From Monomorium pharaonis (Eukaryota; Arthropoda; Insecta; Hymenoptera; Formicidae), in the NCBI RefSeq assembly GCF_013373865.1, contig NC_050473.1, positions 20,251,597-20,315,596 of the forward strand: a stretch of 64,000 bases of DNA. Direction: 5' to 3'. Below, piece by piece: positions 1-11,294 of this stretch (the stretch's first letter is position 1; each line of letters opens with the position of its first letter). The notes under the pieces are model-generated. The model saw only the letters and a program-made list of their open reading frames with translations, was not told the DNA's origin and did not search any database. Position numbers and translations under genes: made by a program.

Positions 1-1266
1 TTGTTACATTAAATCATATTGTTTGACGGAATAATTACTATTATTCGAAACAATATTTGATTTAAATGAAAAACATTATTTGATTCAAATAAGATTCAAT
101 CTTATATGATCGCAGCAGCCGCGATGTAGTTCGCGGACCGTCATTAGGCGACGGCGCATACGGCACCTTTCTCGTAATGCAATTTACACTTCAAAGACTA
201 CATAAAAAGACCACCCACGGTGACAGAAAACGGATCAACCTATGCTCTTGTGGTGCGCACTCAAAGTACTATGTATTTTTTATTACGTCTTAAAGACACA
301 TCTTAGCTGTCTTGGCTAAATTTTAGCTTCAGTAACGAATCTTTATTTTTGCGTGTAGTGGTAATCACGTATTCGGTCAGCTTCTGTCTCCTTGGAAAAA
401 AATATGTGCTCCAATAGTGTTTTATTGTTTAATAACATTATAATTTAAATCAAAGAAAATTAAATTAAAAAGAAATATTTAAAAAAATAATTACTTTGTT
501 TAAAAGTTCAAACAATTGTATTTATTAGTTCAAATCAGGGTAATGAAAATGCAAATTAAAAAATAATGCATTACTTATTAATTTTTTAATAAATAATTAT
601 TTCTTTACTCATTACTTTCAAAAGTAATGCGTAATGAAAAAAATCGGATTACTTATTAAAAAAGTAATGCGTAATGAAAAAAACGCATTACTTTTTTAAA
701 AAGCAATGCGTAATTAAGGATCTTCGCATTAGTTATTAAAAAAATATTTTTTAATGAAACCGTAATGCATTACAAAAAGTAATGCATTATTTAGAACCCT
801 GGTTCAAATATCAGTTTCATTGGCGTATACCAATGATCGAATTTGTTTGACTTAAAGAAAATTTATTAAATACAAAGAAACTTTTTTCTCTGTGTATATA
901 CTAGTCTATGCGTGTATGTTTTAAACGTAATTTATAAAATTATCAAAGTCCGATACCGTTATCGGATTTTTCTACAGTGTAATAAATAGGTATTACAGAG
1001 ATGTAAAACTAATTCGTAGTTTGGATAGAATCGATTTTTCTTGCCGAGGGATAAATACTTTCTGAAATATTTTTAATCGCAGTTATTGACGAAACTTGAC
1101 AAATAGGACACTTTTACAGTTAGAATAAAAATTAAATTAATTTTACACCAAGATGCATGATTATAATTACACTAAACTAAAGCTATAGTCCCAATAAGAG
1201 TTAAAATTTAATATACATATAACAGATAAAACACTGTGTTATAATATCCAAATGTTTTGTTTTGCA
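1..1266 (+). other. neurexin-1 intron (3' part), AT-rich, with one MITE
   Basis: AT-rich sequence ending in a pyrimidine-rich stretch and TTTTGCAG at 1266, the acceptor of the first neurexin exon. It has no long reading frame. The only structured item seen is the hAT-like MITE at 536-801. Confidence 0.6.
536..801 (-). mobile_element. hAT-like MITE, copy 1, with 8-bp target-site duplication
   Basis: The element starts CAGGGTAATG and ends GAACCCTG, the CAGGG/CCCTG termini typical of the hAT superfamily. The 8-bp sequence GTTCAAAT occurs directly on both sides (528-535 and 802-809), a perfect hAT-length target-site duplication. The interior is a series of TAATGCGTAATG-type inverted motifs with no coding capacity. 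A longer copy in the opposite orientation lies at 10678-11185. It is non-autonomous; no transposase is seen in the window. Confidence 0.85.
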
Positions 1267-1446
1267 GAGGCTGTTGCTTACGAATTTGGACCCGGGAAAG
1301 GAATTATCACGTATACCTTTCCGCCCGATCGTCGACCGGAAATGAAAAGAGATACCGTGGCCTTAGGTTTCGTCACCGGCGTTAACGACGCTGTGCTGCT
1401 TAGGATAGAATCTGCATCGAGTAATGATTATCTCGAAATCGAAATT
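1267..1446 (+). CDS. Nrx-1: neurexin-1 exon, first half of the LNS6 laminin-G domain
   Basis: This internal exon encodes 60 residues in frame 0, from EAVAYEFGPGKG to DYLEIEI. Neurexins are presynaptic single-pass adhesion receptors that bind neuroligins and other ligands through laminin-G/LNS domains. The order ITYTFPP, then RDTVALGF, then AVLLRIESAS, then DYLEIEI parallels the opening strands of the last LNS domain of animal neurexins (vertebrate versions read like LAVGFST, VLVRIDS, DYLELHI). The acceptor TTTTGCAG ends at 1266. The donor is best placed at 1447 (GTTAGT), giving a phase-0 intron of 318 bp. An ATG at 1252 lies in the intron and is not a start. The alignment is from memory of the family and no search was run; the family call is firm, the exact ends slightly less so. 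Confidence 0.88.
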
Positions 1447-1764
1447 GTTAGTATATATGATAAAGTTGAATTAATATATCATAGAATATTATTCTCAAGT
1501 ACGAGTATGTATATTATATATACATACAATTTAATACACATATATACATATATATATATATGTGTATTATTAATTTTGAACTGCATAATTATTAGATCTA
1601 AAATAAGGATTAACATATTACATATTAATTATTCAAGCGTTTTATTTAATGTATTAGCTTATTGATGTATTAGTTCATGATTCTTCAAGTTTCCATTTCA
1701 ATTTAATCTGATTTGCACGAATCAAATTTCACAAATAAAGATGAATGACTTATTTATGTCGTAG
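1447..1764 (+). other. short neurexin-1 intron
   Basis: A 318-bp AT-rich intron with GTTAGT at its 5' end and TTATGTCGTAG at its 3' end. It contains a run of TATACATATATA repeats around 1540-1565 and nothing else of note. Confidence 0.75.
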
Positions 1765-1936
1765 GTAGAAGGTAACGTTTTCGCAGTTTATAATATGGGC
1801 ACCAACGACCACCCGATCGGCGAAGTTGGTGTGAAAGTTAACGACAATCAATATCACGTGGTTAGATTTACCAGAACTGGGCCGAACAGCACATTACAAG
1901 TCGATGACTACAATTTGCAATCTAATCACCCGGCGG
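1765..1936 (+). CDS. Nrx-1: neurexin-1 exon, second part of LNS6, ending at splice site 4
   Basis: This exon has 172 nt: 57 codons plus one base. It starts VEGNVFAVYNMG and contains QYHVVRFTRTG, STLQVDDYN and finally SNHPA plus the first base of a Gly codon. The stretch YHVVRFTR, then NSTLQVD, matches the signature of neurexin LNS6. The exon stops at the position equivalent to vertebrate YPTG/YPAG, which is where the SS4 cassette is inserted. The donor is GG|GTAAGT at 1937 with a phase-1 intron. In vertebrates SS4 choice controls binding of neuroligin, LRRTM and cerebellin. Neither the cassette nor the next constitutive exon was recognised downstream in this window. Confidence 0.9.
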
Positions 1937-1942
1937 GTAAGT
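1937..1942 (+). promoter_or_regulatory. Nrx-1: 5' splice site at the neurexin SS4 position
   Basis: GTAAGT, a consensus donor after ...GCGG, splits a Gly codon (phase 1). Its place in the protein equals the SS4 junction of vertebrate neurexins, so it is expected to be the donor of an alternatively used junction. The acceptor is outside what could be recognised. Confidence 0.75.
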
Positions 1943-3163
1943 AATTTTTGTATAATGCATGCCGTGGGAATAATTCTATGATGCTTGATAAGCTGTTATG
2001 TTCGATTGATTGTCTCGTCAGTCTTATGTCAGATGTGCGGTAAGAGACAAAGTGTCGTTTTATATCAAATGTAGCTTTAAATCAAAATAAATATTAATAA
2101 GTCAATACCACATGTGACGAGACAAAGAATCCTCTGATAAAAAATTTTCTTAAAAATTTCTTTACATAATTTTTCAGAATTTCTGCATGTATTAAAAAAA
2201 TTTTCACATTTTTTATATAATATTTTCTAATTTTTTCCTAAAAATTCTCACTTTCTTTATTGAAACACTTTTAGAAGTGCCGAGAAAGTTGTCTTTTCTA
2301 AAATTCTTCATGTAAGACATTTGGATTGAATAAGATTAATTATGTAATTGATTCTACTTTTACAAACTAAAGTAAAAAATAAATAAACTTTATTTAACTC
2401 AGGTACCTTAAGAAATATATGATAAAATATAAGATTTCTCGTTTCTATAATGTCTGAAGAAAATTTATTATGTAATATAAAGAAATTTAACGTAATGTTC
2501 TTTTTAATCTTTGCAAGTGCAAGACATGGCAAATTTTTAAAAATATGCTGAGATATTAGAGAACTTTTTTATCGGGGGATTCACAAACTTCCTCGATACA
2601 TAAATTAAAGAACCAAGTTGAAAAAGCGCGATTACGATCTCCCCAATTGTCACGATAAATAATCATGATACTACAATCAATCACGTGAATAAACGTAGTG
2701 TTTAGAGCAAACAAGAACTGCGTGTAAACCGCGTATAATAAATACAAGACGATCCGGACACCACGAGAACCGCCGAGAAACTGAAGGCGAAGGGGTCCCA
2801 TGCGCTCTTTTATGAGCATCGTGATGTCGACGGCCGTTGACCCGTCCCAACCATGGGAAACGGCCTTGATCGGTCGTTTGCAAGGCCTGGCCATTGTCTC
2901 GTCCTTTTCCACGAGCTGGAAGGCCGCCTACCGCTCTCACGGGAAGGCTTGTTCGTGTACTGGAAATGATTTATCGATTGACTGAGAATTATCCGGCGAT
3001 TATCCGAAAATGCTCCTCCCTCCACGCGCAATTGCACTCGAATGCATTGTTGGTTCTAAAATTTATGGAGATCTCCGTCTAGACGCTCTCTCCTTGGCGG
3101 TATATAACATTTGTTAAATTTTTTCGTCGAATAATTAAACGTAAGAATTTTTTAGTAGGATTT
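1943..3163 (+). other. neurexin intron segment with a GC-elevated island
   Basis: Mostly AT-rich. From about 2690 to 3090 the composition rises, with many CpGs, and short frames open on both strands. None of the translations resembles neurexin or another known protein. It may be conserved regulatory DNA or an unrecognised exon. Confidence 0.35.
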
Positions 3164-3837
3164 ATTTAAAGGATTATGCTTAGTCGCAAACGCGTGATTT
3201 TCGAGGATTTTTATAAGAAAGTTTAATTTATTTTTTCTTACAACAAATTGTTGATGTAAAAGTACATATATTAAACAACACTCAGGAATTTTTTCGCTGA
3301 AAAATTGTAAATAAAAAAAATTACAGCCAAGGAAATCAGAGGTATTGAGCGATAACCACAATTTCTCCAATTTATCTAAATTCAAAAATCCAAAAGATTC
3401 TATTAATATATGAATATATCTTGTTTGTGAATAAAGAATATTTCGAAAAAATAATTTTAGATAAAATAGCAGTCGTTTTAAGAAAAAACGTGACTAATTT
3501 AATAATTAATTTAATCACGTTTTTTCTCAAAACAGCCGCCATTTTGTCTAAAATTATATTTTTTTTAATTCTTCGTTCGAACAAGATATAATCATATATT
3601 AATAGAATCTTTTGGATTTTTTAATTTCAGATGAATTGACTTGGAGAAATCGTTGTCATCGCACAATACCATTGGTTTCTTTAACGTGGCTGTAACTTTT
3701 AATTTACAATATTTTTTAATAAAAAATTCCTGAATATTGTTTAATATCAACAATTAGTTGTAAAAAAATATAAATTAAACTTTCTTATAAAAATCACCAA
3801 AAATATCGTGTTTGCGACTAGGGATAACCGCTTAAAT
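3164..3837. mobile_element. long near-palindromic fold-back element
   Basis: The left arm (from TTATGCTTAGTCGCAAACGCG) reappears as its reverse complement at the right end (CGTGTTTGCGACTAGGGATAA). Imperfect complementarity continues through arms of about 330 bp to a centre near 3500, where AAAAACGTGACTAATT faces AATTTAATCACGTTTTT. Shared blocks include CCAAAAGATTCTATTAATAT and TTTATAAGAAAGTTTAATTT, read in opposite directions. There is no coding sequence. This is a fold-back or long-TIR MITE structure; superfamily and target-site duplication are not clear. Confidence 0.8.
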
Positions 3838-4223
3838 CCGCTACTTTTTGCTTAACATCTCTAGTATTAATGGACAACTAATTTGTTGAAACAAGTTATC
3901 TTTGTACAATGACATATAAGACCGTATATGTGAATAATACAATTTAATTAGAGATGAACGAAAAAATGGTCAAAGCGGATCTTGTCGTGTGATTTAAATA
4001 TTTTGCAGTTTATTCAAACTGCGCGAGATTGCTTTCGAATTTTCAACGCAGATACTTAGAATAAAATTACACTGAGAAAAATATCTAGCAGTTTTAATCA
4101 GAAAAAAACCATTCAGACACTATCCAATTGATTTTGAATGGATTTGGAGCTATACGATGAAATAATGCATACCTTTATCTGATAAAATGTTATACTTTTT
4201 AAAATATAATATGAACTATTTTA
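3838..4223 (+). repeat. repeat flank plus 5' half of a TA-flanked MITE
   Basis: The stretch around 4008-4070 (TTTATTCAAACTGCGCGAG... to ACTTAGAATAAAAT) matches 12609-12668. It is followed at 4069 by TACACTGAGAAAAATAT, the terminus of the MITE found complete at 11896-12608. Only about 130 bp of the MITE remains here before satellite-type sequence begins. Confidence 0.6.
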
Positions 4224-4740
4224 CTTTTAAAAAATAAGCTACAACGATAATTGTATAAATAACTATCTGTACAAATCTGACAATTGTGAAAATTCAATCG
4301 CAATGACAGTTACTCTCGCAACACGAAGTACGCGCAGCAAAAAAACCAATCAGCATCGCGGAAAAGTGGCAACAATACGGCGCGATTAAACGTGCATTTT
4401 GCGCATCTACACGGCCTTTTTTTATTATGGATGGATGGATTATGGATGGCTTAGGCACTATAGATGCGCGCTTCGAGCGCGCTGTTTAGGTTTTTATTTT
4501 ACACTTTTTAAAAATATACTACAACTATAATTGTATAAATAAGCATCTGTACAAATTTGACAATTGTCAAAATTTAATTGCAATGACAGTTACTCTCGCA
4601 ACAAGAAGTAAGCGCAGCGAGAGAACCAATCACCATCGCGGAAAAGTAGCAAAAATACGGTGCGATTAAACGCGCACTTTGCGCAACTACACGGGCTTCT
4701 TTATTATGAATGGATTATTGATGGATGGATGGACCAACAC
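4224..4740 (+). repeat. long-type satellite monomers bordering the array
   Basis: Two diverged monomers of the same family as the array, but with an extra AT-rich segment (TTTTTAAAAATATACTACAAC... to GCAATGACAGTTACTCTC) and the hairpin GCGCGCTTCGAGCGCGC in place of the array hairpin. The same long type reappears on the right side of the array (10526-10677, 11663-11895). This suggests the array grew inside an older, longer repeat. Confidence 0.65.
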
Positions 4741-7700
4741 GCAGCGCGCGTTTTGCGCGCGCTTGTGTTGACTAAACTGTCAAATTACAACTCTCGCAAT
4801 ATGAAGTGCGTCAAGCGAGAAAACTAATCAACATCGCAAAAAAGTGGCAACAATACGACGCGTTTTAACGCGCACTTTGCGCGCTACACGGGCTTTTCTA
4901 TTATAAATGGATTATGGATAGATGGATGAATGGACTAACACGCAGCGCGCGTTTTGCGCGCGCTCGTGTTGACTAAACTGTCAAATTACAACTCTCGCAA
5001 TATGAAGTGCGTCAAGCGAGAAAACTAATCAACATCGCAAAAAAGTGGCAACAATACGACGCGTTTAAACGCGCACTTTGCGCGCTACACGGGCTTTTCT
5101 ATTATAAATGGATTATGGATAGATGGATGAATGGACTAACACGCAGCGCGCGTTTTGCGCGCGCTCGTGTTGACTAAACTGTCAAATTACAACTCTCGCA
5201 ATATGAAGTGCGTCAAGCGAGAAAACTAATCAACATCGCAAAAAAGTGGCAACAATACGACGCGTTTAAACGCGCACTTTGCGCGCTACACGGGCTTTTT
5301 TATTATAAATGGATTATGGATAGATGGATGGACGGACTAACACGTAGCGCGCGTTTTACGCGCGCTTGTGTTGACTAAACTGTCAAATTACAACTCTCGC
5401 AATATGAAGTGCGTCAAGCGAGAAAACTAATCAACATCGCAAAAAAGTGACAACAATACGACGCGTTTAAACGCGCACTTTGCGCGTCTATACGGGCTTT
5501 TTTATTATAAATGGATTATGGATAGATGGATGGACGGACTAACACGTAGCGCGCGTTTTACGCGCGCTTGTGTTGACTAAACTGTCAAATTACAACTCTC
5601 GCAATATGAAGTGCGTCAAGCGAGAAAACTAATCAACATCGCAAAAAAGTGGCAACAATACGACGCGTTTTAACGCGCACTTTGCGCGCTACACGGGCTT
5701 TTTTATTATAAATGGATTATGGATAGATGGATGAATGGACTAACACGCAGCGCGCGTTTTGCGCGCGCTCGTGTTGACTAAACTGTCAAATTACAACTCT
5801 CGCAATATGAAGTGCGTCAAGCGAGAAAACTAATCAACATCGCAAAAAAGTGGCAACAATACGACGCGTTTAAACGCGCACTTTGCGCGTCTATACGGGC
5901 TTTTTTATTATAAATGGATTATGGATAGATGGATGGACGGACTAACACGTAGCGCGCGTTTTACGCGCGCTTGTGTTGACTAAACTGTCAAATTACAACT
6001 CTCGCAATATGAAGTGCGTCAAGCGAGAAAACTAATCAACATCGCAAAAAAGTGGCAACAATACGACGCGTTTTAACGCGCACTTTGCGCGCTACACGGG
6101 CTTTTTTATTATAAATGGATTATGGATAGATGGATGAATGGACTAACACGCAGCGCGCGTTTTGCGCGCGCTCGTGTTGACTAAACTGTCAAATTACAAC
6201 TCTCGCAATATGAAGTGCGTCAAGCGAGAAAACTAATCAACATCGCAAAAAAGTGGCAACAATACGACGCGTTTAAACGCGCACTTTGCGCGCTACACGG
6301 GCTTTTTTATTATAAATGGATTATGGATAGATGGATGGATGGACTAACACGCAGCGCGCGTTTTGCGCGCGCTTGTGTTGACTAAACTGTCAAATTACAA
6401 CTCTCGCAATATGAAGTGCGTCAAGCGAGAAAACTAATCAACATCGCAAAAAAGTGACAACAATACGACGCGTTTAAACGCGCACTTTGCGCGTCTATAC
6501 GGGCTTTTTTATTATAAATGGATTATGGATAGATGGATGGACGGACTAACACGTAGCGCGCGTTTTACGCGCGCTTGTGTTGACTAAACTGTCAAATTAC
6601 AACTCTCGCAATATGAAGTGCGTCAAGCGAGAAAACTAATCAACATCGCAAAAAAGTGGCAACAATACGACGCGTTTAAACGCGCACTTTGCGCGCTACA
6701 CGGGCTTTTTTATTATAAATGGATTATGGATAGATGGATGGACGGACTAACACGTAGCGCGCGTTTTACGCGCGCTTGTGTTGACTAAACTGTCAAATTA
6801 CAACTCTCGCAATATGAAGTGCGTCAAGCGAGAAAACTAATCAACATCGCAAAAAAGTGACAACAATACGACGCGTTTAAACGCGCACTTTGCGCGTCTA
6901 TACGGGCTTTTTTATTATAAATGGATTATGAATAGATGGATGGACGGACTAACACGTAGCGCGCGTTTTACGCGCGCTTGTGTTGACTAAACTGTCAAAT
7001 TACAACTCTCGCAATATGAAGTGCGTCAAGCGAGAAAACTAATCAACATCGCAAAAAAGTGACAACAATACGACGCGTTTAAACGCGCACTTTGCGCGTC
7101 TATACGGGCTTTTTTATTATAAATGGATTATGGATAGATGGATGGACGGACTAACACGTAGCGCGCGTTTTACGCGCGCTTGTGTTGACTAAACTGTCAA
7201 ATTACAACTCTCGCAATATGAAGTGCGTCAAGCGAGAAAACTAATCAACATCGCAAAAAAGTGGCAACAATACGACGCGTTTTAACGCGCACTTTGCGCG
7301 CTACACGGGCTTTTTTATTATAAATGGATTATGGATAGATGGATGAATGGACTAACACGCAGCGCGCGTTTTGCGCGCGCTCGTGTTGACTAAACTGTCA
7401 AATTACAACTCTCGCAATATGAAGTGCGTCAAGCGAGAAAACTAATCAACATCGCAAAAAAGTGGCAACAATACGACGCGTTTAAACGCGCACTTTGCGC
7501 GTCTATACGGGCTTTTTTATTATAAATGGATTATGGATAGATGGATGGACGGACTAACACGTAGCGCGCGTTTTACGCGCGCTTGTGTTGACTAAACTGT
7601 CAAATTACAACTCTCGCAATATGAAGTGCGTCAAGCGAGAAAACTAATCAACATCGCAAAAAAGTGGCAACAATACGACGCGTTTTAACGCGCACTTTGC

Positions 7701-10525
7701 GCGCTACACGGGCTTTTTTATTATAAATGGATTATGGATAGATGGATGAATGGACTAACACGCAGCGCGCGTTTTGCGCGCGCTCGTGTTGACTAAACTG
7801 TCAAATTACAACTCTCGCAATATGAAGTGCGTCAAGCGAGAAAACTAATCAACATCGCAAAAAAGTGGCAACAATACGACGCGTTTAAACGCGCACTTTG
7901 CGCGCTACACGGGCTTTTTTATTATAAATGGATTATGGATAGATGGATGGATGGACTAACACGCAGCGCGCGTTTTGCGCGCGCTTGTGTTGACTAAACT
8001 GTCAAATTACAACTCTCGCAATATGAAGTGCGTCAAGCGAGAAAACTAATCAACATCGCAAAAAAGTGACAACAATACGACGCGTTTAAACGCGCACTTT
8101 GCGCGTCTATACGGGCTTTTTTATTATAAATGGATTATGGATAGATGGATGGACGGACTAACACGTAGCGCGCGTTTTACGCGCGCTTGTGTTGACTAAA
8201 CTGTCAAATTACAACTCTCGCAATATGAAGTGCGTCAAGCGAGAAAACTAATCAACATCGCAAAAAAGTGGCAACAATACGACGCGTTTAAACGCGCACT
8301 TTGCGCGCTACACGGGCTTTTTTATTATAAATGGATTATGGATAGATGGATGGATGGACTAACACGCAGCGCGCGTTTTGCGCGCGCTTGTGTTGACTAA
8401 ACTGTCAAATTACAACTCTCGCAATATGAAGTGCGTCAAGCGAGAAAACTAATCAACATCGCAAAAAAGTGACAACAATACGACGCGTTTAAACGCGCAC
8501 TTTGCGCGTCTATACGGGCTTTTTTATTATAAATGGATTATGAATAGATGGATGGACGGACTAACACGTAGCGCGCGTTTTACGCGCGCTTGTGTTGACT
8601 AAACTGTCAAATTACAACTCTCGCAATATGAAGTGCGTCAAGCGAGAAAACTAATCAACATCGCAAAAAAGTGACAACAATACGACGCGTTTAAACGCGC
8701 ACTTTGCGCGTCTATACGGGCTTTTTTATTATAAATGGATTATGGATAGATGGATGGACGGACTAACACGTAGCGCGCGTTTCACGCGCGCTTGTGTTGA
8801 CTAAACTGTCAAATTACAACTCTCGCAATATGAAGTGCGTCAAGCGAGAAAACTAATCAACATCGCAAAAAAGTGGCAACAATACGACGCGTTTAAACGC
8901 ACACTTTGCGCGTCTACACGGGCTTTTTATTATAAATGGATTATGGATGGATGGATGGACCAACACGCAGCGCGCGTTTTGCGCGCGCTTGTGTTGACTA
9001 AACTGTCAAATTACAACTCTCGCAATATGAAGTGCGTCAAGCGAGAAAACTAATCAACATCGCAAAAAAGTGGCAACAATACGACGCGTTTAAACGCGCA
9101 CTTTGCGCGCTACACGGGCTTTTTTATTATAAATGGATTATGGATAGATGGATGGATGGACTAACACGCAGCGCGCGTTTTGCGCGCGCTTGTGTTGACT
9201 AAACTGTCAAATTACAACTCTCGCAATATGAAGTGCGTCAAGCGAGAAAACTAATCAACATCGCAAAAAAGTGGCAACAATACGACGCGTTTAAACGCGC
9301 ACTTTGCGCGTCTACACGGGCTTTTTATTATAAATGGATTATGGATGGATGGATGGATGGACTAACACGCAGCGCGCGTTTCCTGCGCGCTTGTGTTGAC
9401 TAAACTGTCAAATTACAACTCTCGTAATATGAAGTGAGTCAAGCGAGAAAACTAATTAACATCGCGGAAAAGTGGAAACAATAGGGCGCGATTAAACGCG
9501 CACTTTGCGCATCTACACGGGCTTCTTTATTATTAATGGATTATTGATGGATGGATGGACTAACACGCAGCGCGCGTTTTGCGCACGCTTGTGTTGACTA
9601 AACTGTCAAATTACAACTCTCGCAATATGAAGTGAGTCAAGCAAGAAAACTAATCAGCATCGCGGAAAAGTGGCAACAATACGGCGCGTTTAAACGCGCA
9701 CTTTGCGCGTCTACACGGGCTTTTTATAATAAATGGATTATGGATGGATGGATGGACTAACACGCAGCGCCCGTTTCGTGCGTGTTTGTGTTGACTAAAC
9801 TGTCAAATTGCAGTTCTCGGAATATGAAGTGAGTCAAGCGAGAAAACTAATCAGCATCGCGGAAAAGTGGCAACAATACGGCGCGTTTAAACGCGCACTT
9901 TGCGCGTCTACACGGGTTTTTTATTATAAATGGATTATGGATGGTTGGATGGACTAACACGCAGCGCCCGTTTCGTGCGTGCTTGTGTTGACTAAACTGT
10001 CAAATTGCAGTTCTCGGAATATGAAGTGAGTCAAGCGAGAAAACTAATCAGCATCGCGGAAAAGTGGCAACAATACGGCGCGTTTAAACGCGCACTTTGC
10101 GCATCTACACGGGCTTTTTATTATAAATGGATTATGGATGGATGGATGGACTAACACGCAGCGCCCGTTTCGTGCGTGCTTGTGTTGACTAAACTGTCAA
10201 ATTGCAGTTCTCGGAATATGAAGTGAGTCAAGCGAGAAAACTAATCAGCATCGCGGAAAAGTGGCAACAATACGGCGCGTTTAAACGCGCACTTTGCGCG
10301 TCTACACGGGCTTTTTATTATAAATGGATTATGGATGGATGGATGGACTAACACGCAGCGCCCGTTTCGTGCGTGCTTGTGTTGACTAAACTGTCAAATT
10401 GCAGTTCTCGGAATATGAAGTGAGTCAAGCAAGAAAATTAATCAGCATCGCGGAAAAGTGGCAACAATACGGCGCAATTAAACGCGCACTTTGCGCATCT
10501 ACACGGCCCTTATTATTTTAGATGG
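4741..10525 (+). repeat. satellite-like tandem array, about 29 monomers of ~201 bp
   Basis: The landmark ATATGAAGTG recurs at about 4801, 5002, 5203, 5404, 5606, 5807, 6009, 6210 and 6411, and so on to about 10417, a spacing of 201-202 bp. Each monomer contains a GC-rich inverted repeat (AGCGCGCG, TTTTA, CGCGCGCT or its variant), the block TGACTAAACTGTCAAATTAC, a second palindrome ACGCGTTTAAACGCG, and a GGATGGATGG run. Central monomers carry CATCGCAAAAAAGTG and are nearly identical. Edge monomers (after about 9400) carry CATCGCGGAAAAGTG and are more diverged, the usual picture of homogenisation by unequal exchange. Frames within it are by-products of the repeat. Confidence 0.92.
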
Positions 10526-10677
10526 ATTTAGGCACTGTAGATGCGCGCTTCGAGCGCGCTGTTTAGGTTTTTATTTTGTACTTTTTAAAAATATACTACA
10601 ACGATAATTGCATAAATAACCATGTGTACAAATTTGACAATTGTCAAAATTCAATTGCAATGACAGTTACTCTCAAC
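10526..10677 (+). repeat. long-type satellite monomer fragment, interrupted
   Basis: Contains TAGATGCGCGCTTCGAGCGCG and the AT-rich linker ending GACAGTTACTCTCAAC, where the hAT-like MITE is inserted. The monomer resumes at 11186 with CTCTCAACACGAAATAAGCG. Confidence 0.7.
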
Positions 10678-11185
10678 CAGGGTTCTAAATAATGCATTTC
10701 TTTTTGTAATGCATTACTGTTTCATTAAAAAATATTTTTTTAATAACTAATGCGAAGATCCTTAATTACGCATTACTTTCTTAATAAGTAATGCGATGTT
10801 TTTTATTACAAATAATTTTTTAAATAAGTAATGCGATTTTTTTCATTACACATTACTTTTTTAATAAGTAATGCGATTTTTTTCATTACGCATTACTTTT
10901 TTAATAAGTAATGCGATTTTTTTTATTACACATTACTTTTTTAATAAGTAATGCGATTTTTTTCATTACGCATTACTTTTTTAATAAGTAATGCGATTTT
11001 TTTTATTACGCATTACTTTTGAAATAAGTAATGCGATTTTTTTTATTACGCATTACTTTTGAAATAAGTAATGCAATTTTTTTTATTACGCACTACTTTT
11101 TTAATAATTAATGAGTAAAGTAAATTATTTATTTAAAAAATAATAAGTAATGCATTATTTTTTAATTTGCATTTTCATTACCCTG
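10678..11185 (+). mobile_element. hAT-like MITE, copy 2, nested in a satellite monomer
   Basis: The element starts CAGGGTTCTAAATAATGC and ends TTTTCATTACCCTG. The 8-bp CTCTCAAC lies directly on both sides (10670-10677 and 11186-11193). Related monomers at about 4308-4340 and 4588-4620 give the uninterrupted site (ACTCTCGCAACACGAA). Relative to copy 1 (536-801) it is inverted and enlarged by tandem units of about 40 bp (AATAAGTAATGCGATTTTTT then ATTACGCATTACTTTT) between about 10770 and 11110. No coding capacity. Confidence 0.9.
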
Positions 11186-11294
11186 CTCTCAACACGAAAT
11201 AAGCGCAGCGAGAGAACCAATCAGTATCGCGGTAAAGCGGCAACAATACGACGCGATCAAACGCGCACTTCTCGCGTCTACACGGCCTTTTTTA
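11186..11294 (+). repeat. long-type satellite monomer fragment
   Basis: Continuation of the interrupted monomer (GCGCAGCGAGAGAACCAATC, then CACGGCC) up to the GGGTGCGTTCC element. Confidence 0.6.

Noticed and set aside
1252..1665. 137-codon frame as a complete small protein
   Set aside because: It is a neurexin exon (1267-1446) read through into the next intron; both splice signals are present.
8835..9053. 72-codon frame in the satellite
   Set aside because: Exists only where one monomer variant lacks a stop; composed of the repeat sequence.
4741..10525. CRISPR-like regular repeats
   Set aside because: Eukaryotic context, 201-bp monomers repeated in full with no unique spacers.
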